DNA from: Phymorhynchus buccinoides
Lineage: Eukaryota; Mollusca; Gastropoda; Neogastropoda; Raphitomidae
Reading direction: 5' to 3'
NCBI GenBank assembly: GCA_017654935.2
Contig: CM065703.1
Coordinates: 46,023,886 to 46,087,885 of the forward strand
Length of the DNA stretch: 64,000 bases
The stretch's first letter is position 1; the number at the start of each line of letters is the position of its first letter. The position numbers and the translations under genes were made by a program. Below the pieces are notes generated by a model. That model was given only the letters and a program-made list of their open reading frames with translations, searched no databases and had not been told where the DNA came from. This document shows positions 46,526 through 57,400 of the stretch, in pieces.

Positions 46526-46990
46526 TTATGAGGTACTTATGGTATTTTTTCTTGAAAACATTGAGACTTGAATGAACATAAAAAAAGCTAAAATCGTATT
46601 CCACAAACAACCGCCCGAATACAACGGACTAGTCTTGAAGAGATCAACTCTTGGAAGAGGTACTTTGATTTTAAGAACATTGCGGACGGTGTTTAATTCA
46701 AATGTATGTTTTAAAGCAGGAGGAGCGCGATCAGACATTATTTTAAACATGAAAATGGCTTTGTTATATTCAAGTTTCCATTGTAGAGGCAGTATTCCTA
46801 GGTGCTGATAGTCCGTATGAGTAATGGACGATGATTTCAGAAGGATCAACTTAAGACCACGCCTGTACAAACTAAATAAAGGTTTTAGATTCTTTCCACT
46901 AGCTGAATCCCATAGTGTAGAGGCATAGTTAGTATGTGATTGGATATAAGCATTGAAAAGCAATTTGCGACTGTCCATATCAAGAAAATG

Positions 46991-46993
<3 letters not shown>
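46526..46993 (-). pseudogene. LINE RT C-terminal fragment, second copy
   Basis: It encodes [49 protein letters not shown] and LPRVDLFKTSPLYSGGCLW, clearly homologous to 15459-16100. The match stops at KHFL exactly where an AG microsatellite (46994-47071) begins. The C-terminus runs into unrelated sequence after SGGCLWN. Confidence 0.8.

Positions 46994-47071
<78 letters not shown>
46994..47071. repeat. AG microsatellite abutting the LINE fragment
   Basis: Pure AG run that begins at the point where homology to the LINE ends. Confidence 0.95.
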
Positions 47072-47074
<3 letters not shown>

Positions 47075-47235
47075 CCTATAACATTAACATAGACATTTGT
47101 AAATATGATAGGATCACTTCTAAATTAAAAGTCAAACGAAAATCACCATGTTTTCTTTTTTGTTGTTGGGAGGGGGAACCGGGTATTTTTCCAGTATTAG
47201 GAATAACATTTTCTACTACCGTTGATAACATTGTG

Positions 47236-47465
47236 AACATAAACTTTGAAAATAAAATAATACAGATGCAAAACATTTGGGCCAAATGGAGAAAAAGAAA
47301 TCCAACACCTTTTGGTAAAATTGCAGTTTTAAAATCGTTAGCAATTTCAAAAGTTGTACACTTATTTAGAAATGTTCCAGACCCTAGTGATAACTTTTTA
47401 AAGGAACTTGATTCATTGTTTTACAACTTTTTGTGGGACGGGAAACCCAATCGAATTAGCAAAAC
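47236..47465 (+). pseudogene. L1-like ORF2 fragment (post-RT region), plus strand
   Basis: The frame reads NFENKIIQMQNIWAKWRKRN, PTPFGKIAVLKSLAISKVVH and LFRNVPDPSDNFLKELDSLF, then YNFLWDGKPNRISK. This is the L1/Tx1-type segment after the RT core (W-KR-LTPFGKI, KSL, FLW). It is truncated on both sides. Confidence 0.75.
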
Positions 47466-47769
47466 ATGTCTTTTGTTGTTGTTGATTTTTGTTTTTTGAC
47501 CCTCCACTGTCCCCGCCTTTCTTTTCATTTCTTTTTTTGTTTGTTTTCTCTTTCTTTTTTCTTTCCTTCTTTATATTTTTTTTGGAGGCGGCACATCTTT
47601 TTTTTCTTTCTTTTTCTTTCCCCTTTTCCCCCTCACTTCTTTCATACATTTGTCTGCGTGATGAGCTAAGATGGACATTTTTCTTCGGTATAGTTTAGTG
47701 ATTTAATCTGATACATAAGTGTCTGGGTTTCTTGTATGACTTCGAGTTTGGTGTACTAACCATTCATAC

Positions 47770-47920
47770 TCTGTGTGTGTGCGTGTGTGTGTGTGCGTGT
47801 CTGTGTGTGTATATGTGTGTGTGTGTGTGCGTGTGCGCGTGTGCGTGTGTGTGCGTGTGTGTTCATGCGTGCGTGTGTGTATGTGCGTGTGTGCTCGCGC
47901 GCATGTGTGTGTGTATGTGC
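47770..47920. repeat. GT-rich microsatellite
   Basis: Alternating GT with GC and CT interruptions. The VCVCV frames are artefacts. Confidence 0.9.
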
Positions 47921-48429
47921 AACATAAAACAATTATGCCCGTAATGTCAACCATTGGTTATTAATTAACACACTATCAACTCTGTCATTACTATCATCAT
48001 CGTTGTTACCATCAATAAGAACATTAATCAATTACTACGCACACTTTGTCCAGTAAAGCGTCATACAAGTTAGCATTATAAAAGTATGTGCGTGTGTACA
48101 CATCTGCTTTTAAAAAAAGACATAGAAATATAACAAAAGCGAGGAAAGAGTTGAAAGACCTAATCCTTTTCATGTTCCATATTCCCCCGGTGCACCATAC
48201 TCTTGCACGAGCGAAATCGAAAGGGTGCAAGAGGGTGCGGAGGACATGGAAAGCGAAGAGGCGTGTTTCCCCTGTAGCCTCTTTCTTGATGAAAGAAAGG
48301 TTATACTAAGGCTGTATTTTGTGTGTATGTGCTCCGTAAGTGTATATGTGTGAATGTGTGTCTCTGTGTGTGCAGATACTTAGTGATTATGTGTTTCTGT
48401 GTGTGCACTTTTATACTTCTCTTAGTTGC

Positions 48430-48730
48430 AACAGTTTTTCAAATATAGTTGATATTGGCAGTTTAGATTCAGTTTTTTGTATATGCTTATACACATCTTG
48501 GCAATTATCATAATATGGTTTAGTTTCAATAGTGTGTGTCTGTCAATGTTGTCTTGTTTAAGAATTCCAAACAGCACATTTTGTTCAGAAACTTCAATTT
48601 TGTTGTTGTATGCTGTTAATATATATTGACTAACATTTTTCCAAAAAGATTTAACTCTAGGACATTGAAAAAAGAAATGTTCAATGTAATCAATTTCATC
48701 ACTGCACCTCTTACACTATCGCTACCGAAA
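48430..48730 (-). pseudogene. L1-like ORF2 C-terminal fragment with zinc-binding motif
   Basis: The minus strand encodes CKRCSDEIDYIEHFFFQCPR, VKSFWKNVSQYILTAYNNKI and EVSEQNVLFGILKQDN, with C-x2-C and H-x4-C residues typical of the RT-associated zinc domain. It is a different copy from the neighbour at 48845-49745. Confidence 0.7.
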
Positions 48731-48844
48731 ATATTTCTATCATCTCATGTTTAAACGTCAATCAATGGTTGATAGCAAAGCCATGTTGATTCAAAGTCAT
48801 CATAAGACATGTTAATTTTAGCAATGTATTCTTCAACGCGATAT

Positions 48845-49745
48845 TTATGTCAGATATTTTCTGAAAGCAGGAAAATGAGGACACACTTTTTCCATTCTTG
48901 ATTTATATAGAACAAATTTAGCAGTAATAACTATATAATCCAACACATTATCCGCTTCTGAAAAAGAATCAGTATCAAAAATTACCAATTCCTTTGTTAA
49001 AGCTACATTTTGCGCATCGGCACACTTGTCTTGCATAAATCGTTGAAGATTAGTCCAGAAACCTGTTATCACATTGTATGAAAATAACAAATGTACAATG
49101 GTTTCTTTTTCAGATTTGCAAAAAGTACATTCATCATTGTCACCGATTTTCATTTTTTTCTCAAATACTATTTGTGGCTACAATTCTGTGAACGACTCTG
49201 ATTTGGAACCGTTTCATTTTAACCTCTTATTTTTTGTATTTTATGAAATATTGTCTTCCAATTCAGACTTTCTAATACTTCATTATTTCATTTCTCACAG
49301 CAATTTGGTTGAGAGCTATCCGTACATAATATGTCATGGTATAATATTGTCTTCCAATTCAGACTTTCTAATACTTCATTATTTCATTTCTCACAGCAAT
49401 TTGGTTGAGAGCTATCCGTACATAATATGTCGTAGTATAACCGAGTTCCGTTTTTAATTTTTATAAGGGCATTTTGAGCTTTTCGAGAGCTTTTACACTT
49501 ATTACTATCTATAATAATATTCTTTGAACTAATGTACTTTTAATAGATTGCACGCAACCTAAGTAAAGCACAAAGTTGATTCTAATTGCATATGTGCTTC
49601 TGAATTGCTCATATGTAAGGAAAGATCCTGTTTGGCTGATTAAATCAGCAATGCGAAAAACACCTTTGTCCATCCATTCTTTGAAGTATATAGGTTTCCC
49701 CCCTAATTTAATATTTTCATTGTACAAAAATATTAAGTAACGATG
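48845..49745 (-). pseudogene. L1-like ORF2 C-terminal fragment, broken frame
   Basis: Minus-strand pieces in order: NIKLGGKPIYFKEWMDKGVF, YEQFRSTYAIRINFVLYLG, then LNWKTIF, MKRFQIRVVHRIVATNSI, then GDNDECTFCKSEKETIVHLL, FWTNLQRFMQDK and ITAKFVLYKSRMEKVCPHF. This is the L1 region running into the C-x2-C/H zinc domain. Stops and frame changes lie between the pieces, so it is dead. An ~95-bp direct duplication (49250-49435) interrupts it. Confidence 0.75.
49250..49435. repeat. Direct duplication of ~95 bp
   Basis: ATTGTCTTCCAATTCAGACT through CCGTACATAATATGTC occurs twice in a row with almost no change, inside the L1-like remnant. Confidence 0.9.
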
Positions 49746-49769
49746 CAATATAAAACACTTGGAAGTACA

Positions 49770-49899
49770 CACACACACACGCACGCATACACGCACGCAC
49801 GCACGCACGCACACACACACGCACACGCACACGCACACGCACACGCACACACACACACACACGCGCGCGCGCGCACATACACACCACCCTCACACATGA

Positions 49900-49930
<31 letters not shown>
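49770..49930. repeat. AC/GC-rich microsatellite
   Basis: (AC)n with CG interruptions. A second simple block at 50119-50238 is a C-run followed by (CA)n. Confidence 0.95.
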
Positions 49931-49931
<1 letters not shown>

Positions 49932-50155
49932 AGCTAAACAAACGATTTGTATAAAAGTAATAATAGGACAAAATGCATAAACCAAATGAAAATAGAGAAT
50001 ATGAATTCATATCACAAACGGTACTAAATCATATAATAATATAATAATGTATGTTGAAATTCAACACAGCAACAAAGTCAACCTCTCTGACCCCCTCCCC
50101 CCTTCTCTCTCCTTATCTCTCCCCCCCCCCCCCCCCCCCGCCCCCCTCCCCCCCC

Positions 50156-50240
<85 letters not shown>

Positions 50241-50255
50241 CTAATAGCAAATAGA

Positions 50256-51441
50256 ACAAGGGCATCGCCGAGCGGCAGATATGTCCTTTGCCGGCTACGC
50301 CCTGTACATGCCCCGCCATGTACCTACCTTGCCCCTCACATCTTAGGCCCCCGTCCTCCTTGTGTCCTTTGGGTGATGCACCTACACACCCTTGACTGGG
50401 TGCAAATCTTTTTCTGGGATGCACACCCTTAATGCACACCCTTAACACTGAGACATGTCTGCCGCTCGGCGACATTTAAGCCCCACGTGGCATATTTTGT
50501 GCTACGATGTCTTTTACTTTGAGTATTAGACCCCCTCCTTTACCGGGATGTGCACCCTTAATCAATGGGGTGTACACCCTTAACTCGGAGACATGTCTGC
50601 CGCTCGGCAACATTAAAATCCCTCGTGGCATAATTTGTACTGCAATGTCTTCTACTCTTCGTTTTACACCCCCACACAAAATTTGGAGTGATTGTATACA
50701 GAATTTCACGAGATATAGGAGGGTGAAGAAAAACGGAAACATGTCTGCCGCTCGGCGACATTGTATTTCCGAGGGATAATTTTTGTACGAATGTGTTACA
50801 CTGTTAGTCTCACATCCTCACACAAAATTTGAAGGGATTCTGTCTTCTAGTTCACAAGATACAGCTTGCACAAGAAATATATAGCGCAAAGAAGGAAATT
50901 TCGGTTTTCAAGGTCACACTTCAAGGTCAAAGTCAGCATGGCCATACTTTATGCTCGGATGTTTTCTACTCTAGATTATACAGTACCACACACAATCTGA
51001 AGCACTTCTGTCAAGTACAAATGCGGAAAATATGGCTTAAACCCCAATTTTTAGACCCCTATCAGTATCACTTTTAAGGCCTACTGATCTCCCTGACCTT
51101 GACCTTGACTTTGATCGGTATGCTATCATCAGAAGCCAAAGTACCTACATGCCAGGTTTGAAGACTCTAAGACCAACGGTGTGGAAGTTATGGCCCCTTA
51201 AAGATTTTCGGTTTTCAAGGTCATACGCCAAGGTCAAGGTCACGACGGCGATAATTTATGCGCGGATGCCTTCCTCTCATGGTGACACACCACCACACAA
51301 AATTTGAAGCGATTCGGTCAAGCAGTTCGGGAGATATCCTTGGGACAGTCAGAAAAAAACCCAACAACAACAAAAAACAAAAAAAAAAGAAACATACACG
51401 AACGAAAACATACTCCTTTGCAATCGTAGATCGGCAAAGGA
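50256..51441 (+). mobile_element. AAGGTCA-rich dispersed element, copy 3, with expanded head
   Basis: It starts ACAAGGGCATCGCCGAGCGG like copy 1 and ends in the TCCTTTGC/GGCAAAGGA hairpin like copy 2. Between 50450 and 50765 the head motif GACATGTCTGCCGCTCGGC recurs three times at ~140-150 bp spacing, as tandem head duplications. The AAGGTCA-bearing body follows at 50900-51250. Confidence 0.8.
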
Positions 51442-51559
51442 CAATGATTTCAATACAGAACCCACATCACCAGCAGATGACAATATAAAAATGTAATTTA
51501 ACAGTAAACTATCACATAATTCATAGTCATACAAGAAAAATCATTTCCTTTGAAAAAAA

Positions 51560-53279
51560 ACCCACACACATGCGCACACGCGCACGCACGCCTGCCTGAC
51601 CTGCCAGAAATCTGCGCCTGTAGTACCTCACACAGTGGGTGACTGGAGTCACCCTGGATGGCCCTCAAACGCCTAACTGCCCTCCTCTCAAATACCTCCT
51701 GAAGGCTGGCAACAGGAGCACCAATCAGCCTGCCAGCTGTCTTGGTGATCTTCGTCAGCCTGGCTCTGTCATGCTCCTTCAGGCTGCCGAAGTGGCTAAG
51801 GAGTTTGAAAGTCAGGACTGACTCCACTGTAGCTCCGTAGAACAGACCCAGCAGTCTCTGGCACACCCCAATCTTGTTCAGCTTCCTCAGGAAGAAGAGG
51901 CGCTGGTTTCCCTTCTCGAGCAGGCCCTGGGAGGTGGCGGACCAGTCAAGCTTGCTGTCGATGATGGATCCCAGGTACTTGTACTGGTCCACCATCTCCA
52001 CCTCCTCCCCTTTGATGACCAGTGGAGCCGGCTTAGGTGGTTTCCTGCGGAAGTCGACAACCATCTCCTTGGTCTTGGCCACGTTCATGAGGAGATGGTT
52101 GTCATCACACCAGCCAACGAGCGCCTCCACAGCGCCCCTGTAGGAGTTTTCGCTGGTTGTAATGAAGCCGGTCAGCGAGGTGTCGTCAGAAAACGTCACC
52201 TGGAGGGTGCCCTCAGCTGTGCAGTGGCAGTCGGCAATGTACAGTGTGAACAGGGCTGGGGACAGGACACACCCCTGTGGAGTGCCGGTGTTGGTGCGTA
52301 CTATGGGCTAACTGAGGCAACAGACGAGGTTGGCGTCCTGATCATCATGTGTTGAGGCCTGTCTGTCAGGAAGCTGCAGAGCCATCTGATGATCAGGGAG
52401 TTGAAGTCCATCGCCATCAGCTTCCGCACCATCCGATGAGGCTGGATAGTGATGAAGGCCGAGGAGAAGTCCAGGAACAGAAGCCTGGCGTAGGTCCCCG
52501 GCCGCTCCAGGTGGGTCAGCACAGAGTGGAGCACGGTGATGATGGCATCGTCCGTGCTCCTGTTGGGGCTGTAGACAAACTGGAGGGGGTCCTGGAACTG
52601 GCGTGTGGCCCCCAGCAGTCTGCGCAGCACCATCCGCTCCAGGCATTTGAAGGGGACAGAGGTCAGGGCCACAGGGCGGTAGTCATTGAGGGTGGTGGGG
52701 GAGGGTTTCTTGGGGACAGGGATGAGGGTGGATGATTTCCATATGGACGGGATCAGCCTGGAGTCCAGGGACCGCTGGAAGAGGACCCTGAACACAGCGG
52801 CCAGGGAGCCATGGTAGTGCTTCAGCACCACCCCAGGTAACTCATCAGGACTGCAAGCACTGCGTGGGTTGACCTGACGGAACTGTCTCCTCACCTCCTC
52901 CTCCGTCAGCACCTCCTCTCCACCATCCCGCTGAGCCAGCTCCAGGAGAGCACTTGAACGCTCAGTGGAGAAGTCAGCGGTGTCGAAGCGAGCATAGAAG
53001 GTGTTGAGGTTGTTGGCCAGCGCCTGCGGGTCCTCAGCTCTCAGGGTCTTCCTGCCTGGTTTGTGGTCCGTCATGGACTGCAGGCCGCTCCACACCTGCC
53101 TGGGGTTGCCAGAGGCAAAGTGGTTCTCCACTCTTCATGAATGGGCCCCTGTCAGCCAGTACCGTCTTCCTCGTGCGTTTTACCTCGGCCTCGTCCCCAT
53201 CCTGGAAGGCCTGCTGTAATTTCAAAAACATACTCATCATATAATCATACATCCGCCTTGCTGGTGTTGCATGTAACAT
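51560..53279 (-). pseudogene. Non-LTR retrotransposon RT (second family), frameshifted
   Basis: The minus frame 53131-52301 encodes SACSPDELPGVVLKHYHGSL, LIPVPKKPSPTTLNDYRPVA, SPNRSTDDAIITVLHSVLTH and LLFLDFSSAFITIQPHRMV. 52199-51560 continues with FSDDTSLTGFITTSENSYRG, DDNHLLMNVAKTKEMVVDFR, YKYLGSIIDSKLDW and ESVLTFKLLSHFGSLKEHDR. The frame breaks near 52200-52320, at PQG-VLSP. The catalytic box reads FSDD. The GC content is higher than its surroundings, consistent with a fairly recent insertion. Rex1/CR1-like by eye. Confidence 0.85.
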
Positions 53280-53549
53280 ATATATGTCATGGTGATGATT
53301 TATAATAATATAATTTATAGAATGTAATTTATAGAACGTATTCCAGTTCTTGAAAGTACAGTGTTTACACTTTGGGAATGCAAAATGTTAACCATGTTGG
53401 TAACATAGATGCTCATTTAGGCCCATATCCATGTATTTGGAGAACATAATGCATTTTTACTAAACTGATACAACTAACACAACTTTCTACAGATTAACAA
53501 TTGTATCCCTTTTTTCAGTAGTTCAAAATCATTATTACTAATGAGAAAC

Positions 53550-53740
53550 AGCCCTCCTCTCTGTCACTGACAATCTCCTTACAAACCAGGATGGCAGACT
53601 AGTGTCAATATACAACTGCCTTTCTAGACCTAACAGCAGCTTTCGACACTCTTGATCATGAAATACTGATACAGCGTCTCTATGCAGTCTATGGCATTGA
53701 CTCAACAGCTCTTGAGTGGTTCAGATACTTTGCCAAAAAA
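53550..53740 (+). pseudogene. Small LINE RT fragment, plus strand
   Basis: The plus strand reads ALLSVTDNLLTNQDGRLVS, then after a frame change LPFLDLTAAFDTLDHEILIQ and RLYAVYGIDSTALEWFRY. This is the LDLSAAFDTVDH motif of jockey/CR1-type RT. It is a third RT lineage in this region. Confidence 0.75.
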
Positions 53741-54437
53741 GCAGAAAACAATGGCTGCCCATTTAGTCATATAAAGTACACGATTTTCATGGAATATAAA
53801 GCATGATCTGTCTTATACTAGTAGTAAATTTCAAGAATATTGAATATTGTTTCCACTTTGTTCTTGATTATATTGTTTTAAAATGGGTTAATTTTTAAGT
53901 GCCATAATTTAAGTGAGTTGTTTCTGCGTGCTGGTTCCATTGCAGAGAAACGATGCTTAGCAAAAGGTCAGATGAGCGAAACTCACAACCTGCTTTTCTT
54001 CACTTAATTAGACAGCCTGAAATAATATATTCTAGACACAGGCACAACTCGGAGGATTCCCCTGTCTGCCTGTTTTTGCTTGTTTGTTTGTTTGTTTGTC
54101 TCTCTTTGTGTCAGATAAAAAAAGACATGCCCCAGAAATATCTATGAATATACCACAGATAAATAGTTGAGGGCTAGTTCCAATCACCTCTCCCAGACGA
54201 CAACAGCATGGCCAATTACAAGAAAAACTGACACAGAACAATCCAAATCTATTTCACAAAATATCCATGTCAACATTTAAGAGATTTGGAAGAGGTCAGT
54301 GCAAACGTTGTTGAACAGTCAATGTACAAAATTTCTCATTATTATTTCTCGCACATATTGTAGCGATTGTAACGTCACACGTTTACTGTCTTATGTACAT
54401 TTAAGTCGCGAGTTCTATAGAACAGAGCAGCCTGAGT

Positions 54438-57400
54438 ATGCACGCCACAGTCAGTGGACTGACGTCTGAAAATATCACTCAGTTCTGCCCAGGAGCAGAG
54501 CACATCCTGAACTCCAACAACACAGGGAGTGCCATTCGACAGGCCATCCTGTCACACTGTGACTATAGCCAGGCAGATCTTAATCAACAGCAATTCCCTT
54601 CTGGACTGACTTATGTACACAAGGAACAAATCAATACTTATTGCCAATTGTTTGTCAAAGTACCACGTGGTATGTTTATACGTGTACATATTCAGCGGCT
54701 GGTGTACTGGTGCGATTCTTGTGTTTGGAAAACTGCTGTATGTCGCAGTGGAAAGCCGTTGGTGCCTATGCCTTTGTATTGTTACAGAAAATGTATATAC
54801 GTCTATGTTCAATGTGGTGTGCATACACTGGAAGAAATAACTGCAGAATCCCATTCAAATTTACTGCTAATAATGCACACGAATGGACCGTTAATTAGAA
54901 TGAGTTTTACCGCAGTTAAACAGCGAAAATATTTAAAGAGATATATATCACAATATTCGGGGTATTTAACTGCTCCGTATGGATATGACAAGCGATATGT
55001 ATCGGAAGAACTGAGGGCACCATCCACCTGGGTCATCACGGTTAGTCTCCAGCAATTGGATTATGAATTTCGTCAAGAGGAAACTGCATCACAATATGGC
55101 AGGGTGTGTCTATTCTATACAAAACCAAGCGCAACTCTCCAAACGGTTGTGAGCATCCATATGTTCTCTTCTGAACCTGCCAAATTGCTGACCTCATCCC
55201 ACATTCGTGTGAGGCCATGTGACACAAGTGTGTCATTTCGCTCTGGCTTCCAGTTGATGTTTTCCATGCTCAGTGAAAGGGATCAACCACAGCAACTGGC
55301 TGATGGTTTGTTCAACTGTTCTGTCACCCATTATTCCCAGTTCCAAGGTCACCTGCACTGTAATCTAAAGGCAGAGTGTGCAGAGGGCAGAGATGAAACT
55401 GAACACTGCCCCTTCAGCAATGCTCACTGCAAAGGACTGGTGGCTTCAACCGACAAATGTTTGCAGGTGGTAAGGTTTCCCCAGGCAGTTTCACACTCAT
55501 TGTTTGTTTATAAGTGTCAGCATTTGGGTGGAAGGCCCGCTTCAATTAAATCAAGAAGGGAACAGGATCACATGTTGCATTTCTTTAAACACTACCAGCC
55601 GTTTAAAGTCAATGTGGGGTACAGTTCAGGCTGGACGTCTGATCCCTTCATGTACAGTAAGTACCGTAGGTGGTCTGACAATACTGTGATCTATACCATG
55701 AATCACTTCAAAGAAAAATTCCCATATTATCCCTCCAGAGTTGCTGCGACTAAAGCTATTCCATCTATGGAAATGAACAATGACAACAAAATCGAGAAAG
55801 TTTGGATATATGCGGGGATGTGTGAAATAAATTATAGGTCACCCACCTCACAACTGACTTCAGTTCAGTTACTCCAATCCTCATTCACGTTTGACGAAAC
55901 ATTGCAGTATCTATGGCCGTTTCATGATACTTCTGTGACACACAAGTTTTTAATATGTCATCTCAACAGTCTTTGTGCACACAAAAATTCAATCTCTTGT
56001 ATGTCTATGAACAGAAGTAAGCCAGCTATTGATCAGATTTGTCTTGAAAGGACAGCCAATGAACTTGGTTTATTTCACTGTGGCGAAGAGTTTACAACAG
56101 TTATTTACAGCCTGGTGTGTGATTTTCAGCCTGACTGTCCAGGCAACAGCGATGAGTCGTTCTGTGAGCGAGCCTCGTGTGAAGGCTTTCAGTGCTCCAA
56201 TGGTCAGTGTGTGCTGGACAGTCAGCGTTGCAACCAACACTCTGACTGCCTGGATGATTCCGATGAAGTGGATTGCCATTCGATATTTTTCTCAAGGCCT
56301 GACTGTTCTGGTTTTTATTGCCATGGCACGTACAGGTGTGTTTATCATTATCAATTCTGCAACGGTTACTGGGACTGTGAGGATGGCTTTGATGAAGCCG
56401 TTTGTCACAGAGAACAAGAGCTGTTTCATGACACCAGGCATCAGGACAAACCTCAACCAACGTATTTCAATCCGGATGGCACTGGTTACTTCACTCAAGA
56501 AGCCGTGAATACTGGTGAATCTTGTCCCGATACTCACTATCGCTGCAGTAATGAACCGCTGTATTGCCTGCCAGTGTACACACGATGCAACGGATTCTTA
56601 GACTGCAACAGAGGAGAGGACGAACACCATTGTGACAGAGTGAGCTGTCCAGAGTTCTACAGGTGTCGGTCCTCCGCAGTCTGTCTGCATGGAGATCACC
56701 TGTGCGACGGCTGGGGTCAGTGTCCACTGCGAGATGACGAAATGATGTGTGACACCCTGTGTCCGCAGGGCTGTCAGTGTCAAGGTCACTCCTTTCTGTG
56801 TGGTCAGTCATTTCCTGCTGACCTCTTCACTCAACTTCGCTACGTTGACGCTTCAAAGTCTGGAATGAGACTGACTGACTTCCATAAACATCACCACCTG
56901 GTTTATCTCAGTCTGTCCTCTTCCCGTTTAGTCAACACCTCAGATGTGAGGCTGATCAACTTGCTGTTTCTCGATCTTTGTGATAATCATCTGCAAACTC
57001 TCAATATGACTTTCTATCTTGAGCTGTCACAGCTAAGAGTTTTACTTGTAAGGCACAACCCAATAAGAAAAATGACAACTGCATTTTCAAAACAAATTCA
57101 TTATGAAATAAAACAACTGGATTTATCCAAAACGCATTTTAATATATTGCATGGAAAACCGTCTCTATATTTCCCTCGCCTGATCGACTTAAATGTTTCC
57201 ATGTCTACTGTAGGAAACATTGGACCTTCAGGGTTTAAAAGCATGCCAAATTTGGTTCAAGTAGACTTAAGGGAAAACTTAGTTAATGAATTCCCTTTAG
57301 ACATGTGGTCAAGATCGAAAGAAATAAAGTTTATATTTTCACCAAACCACAGACTTTGCTGTGATAGCATACTTTTTAACTCATCTGCAGAAACCCGGTG

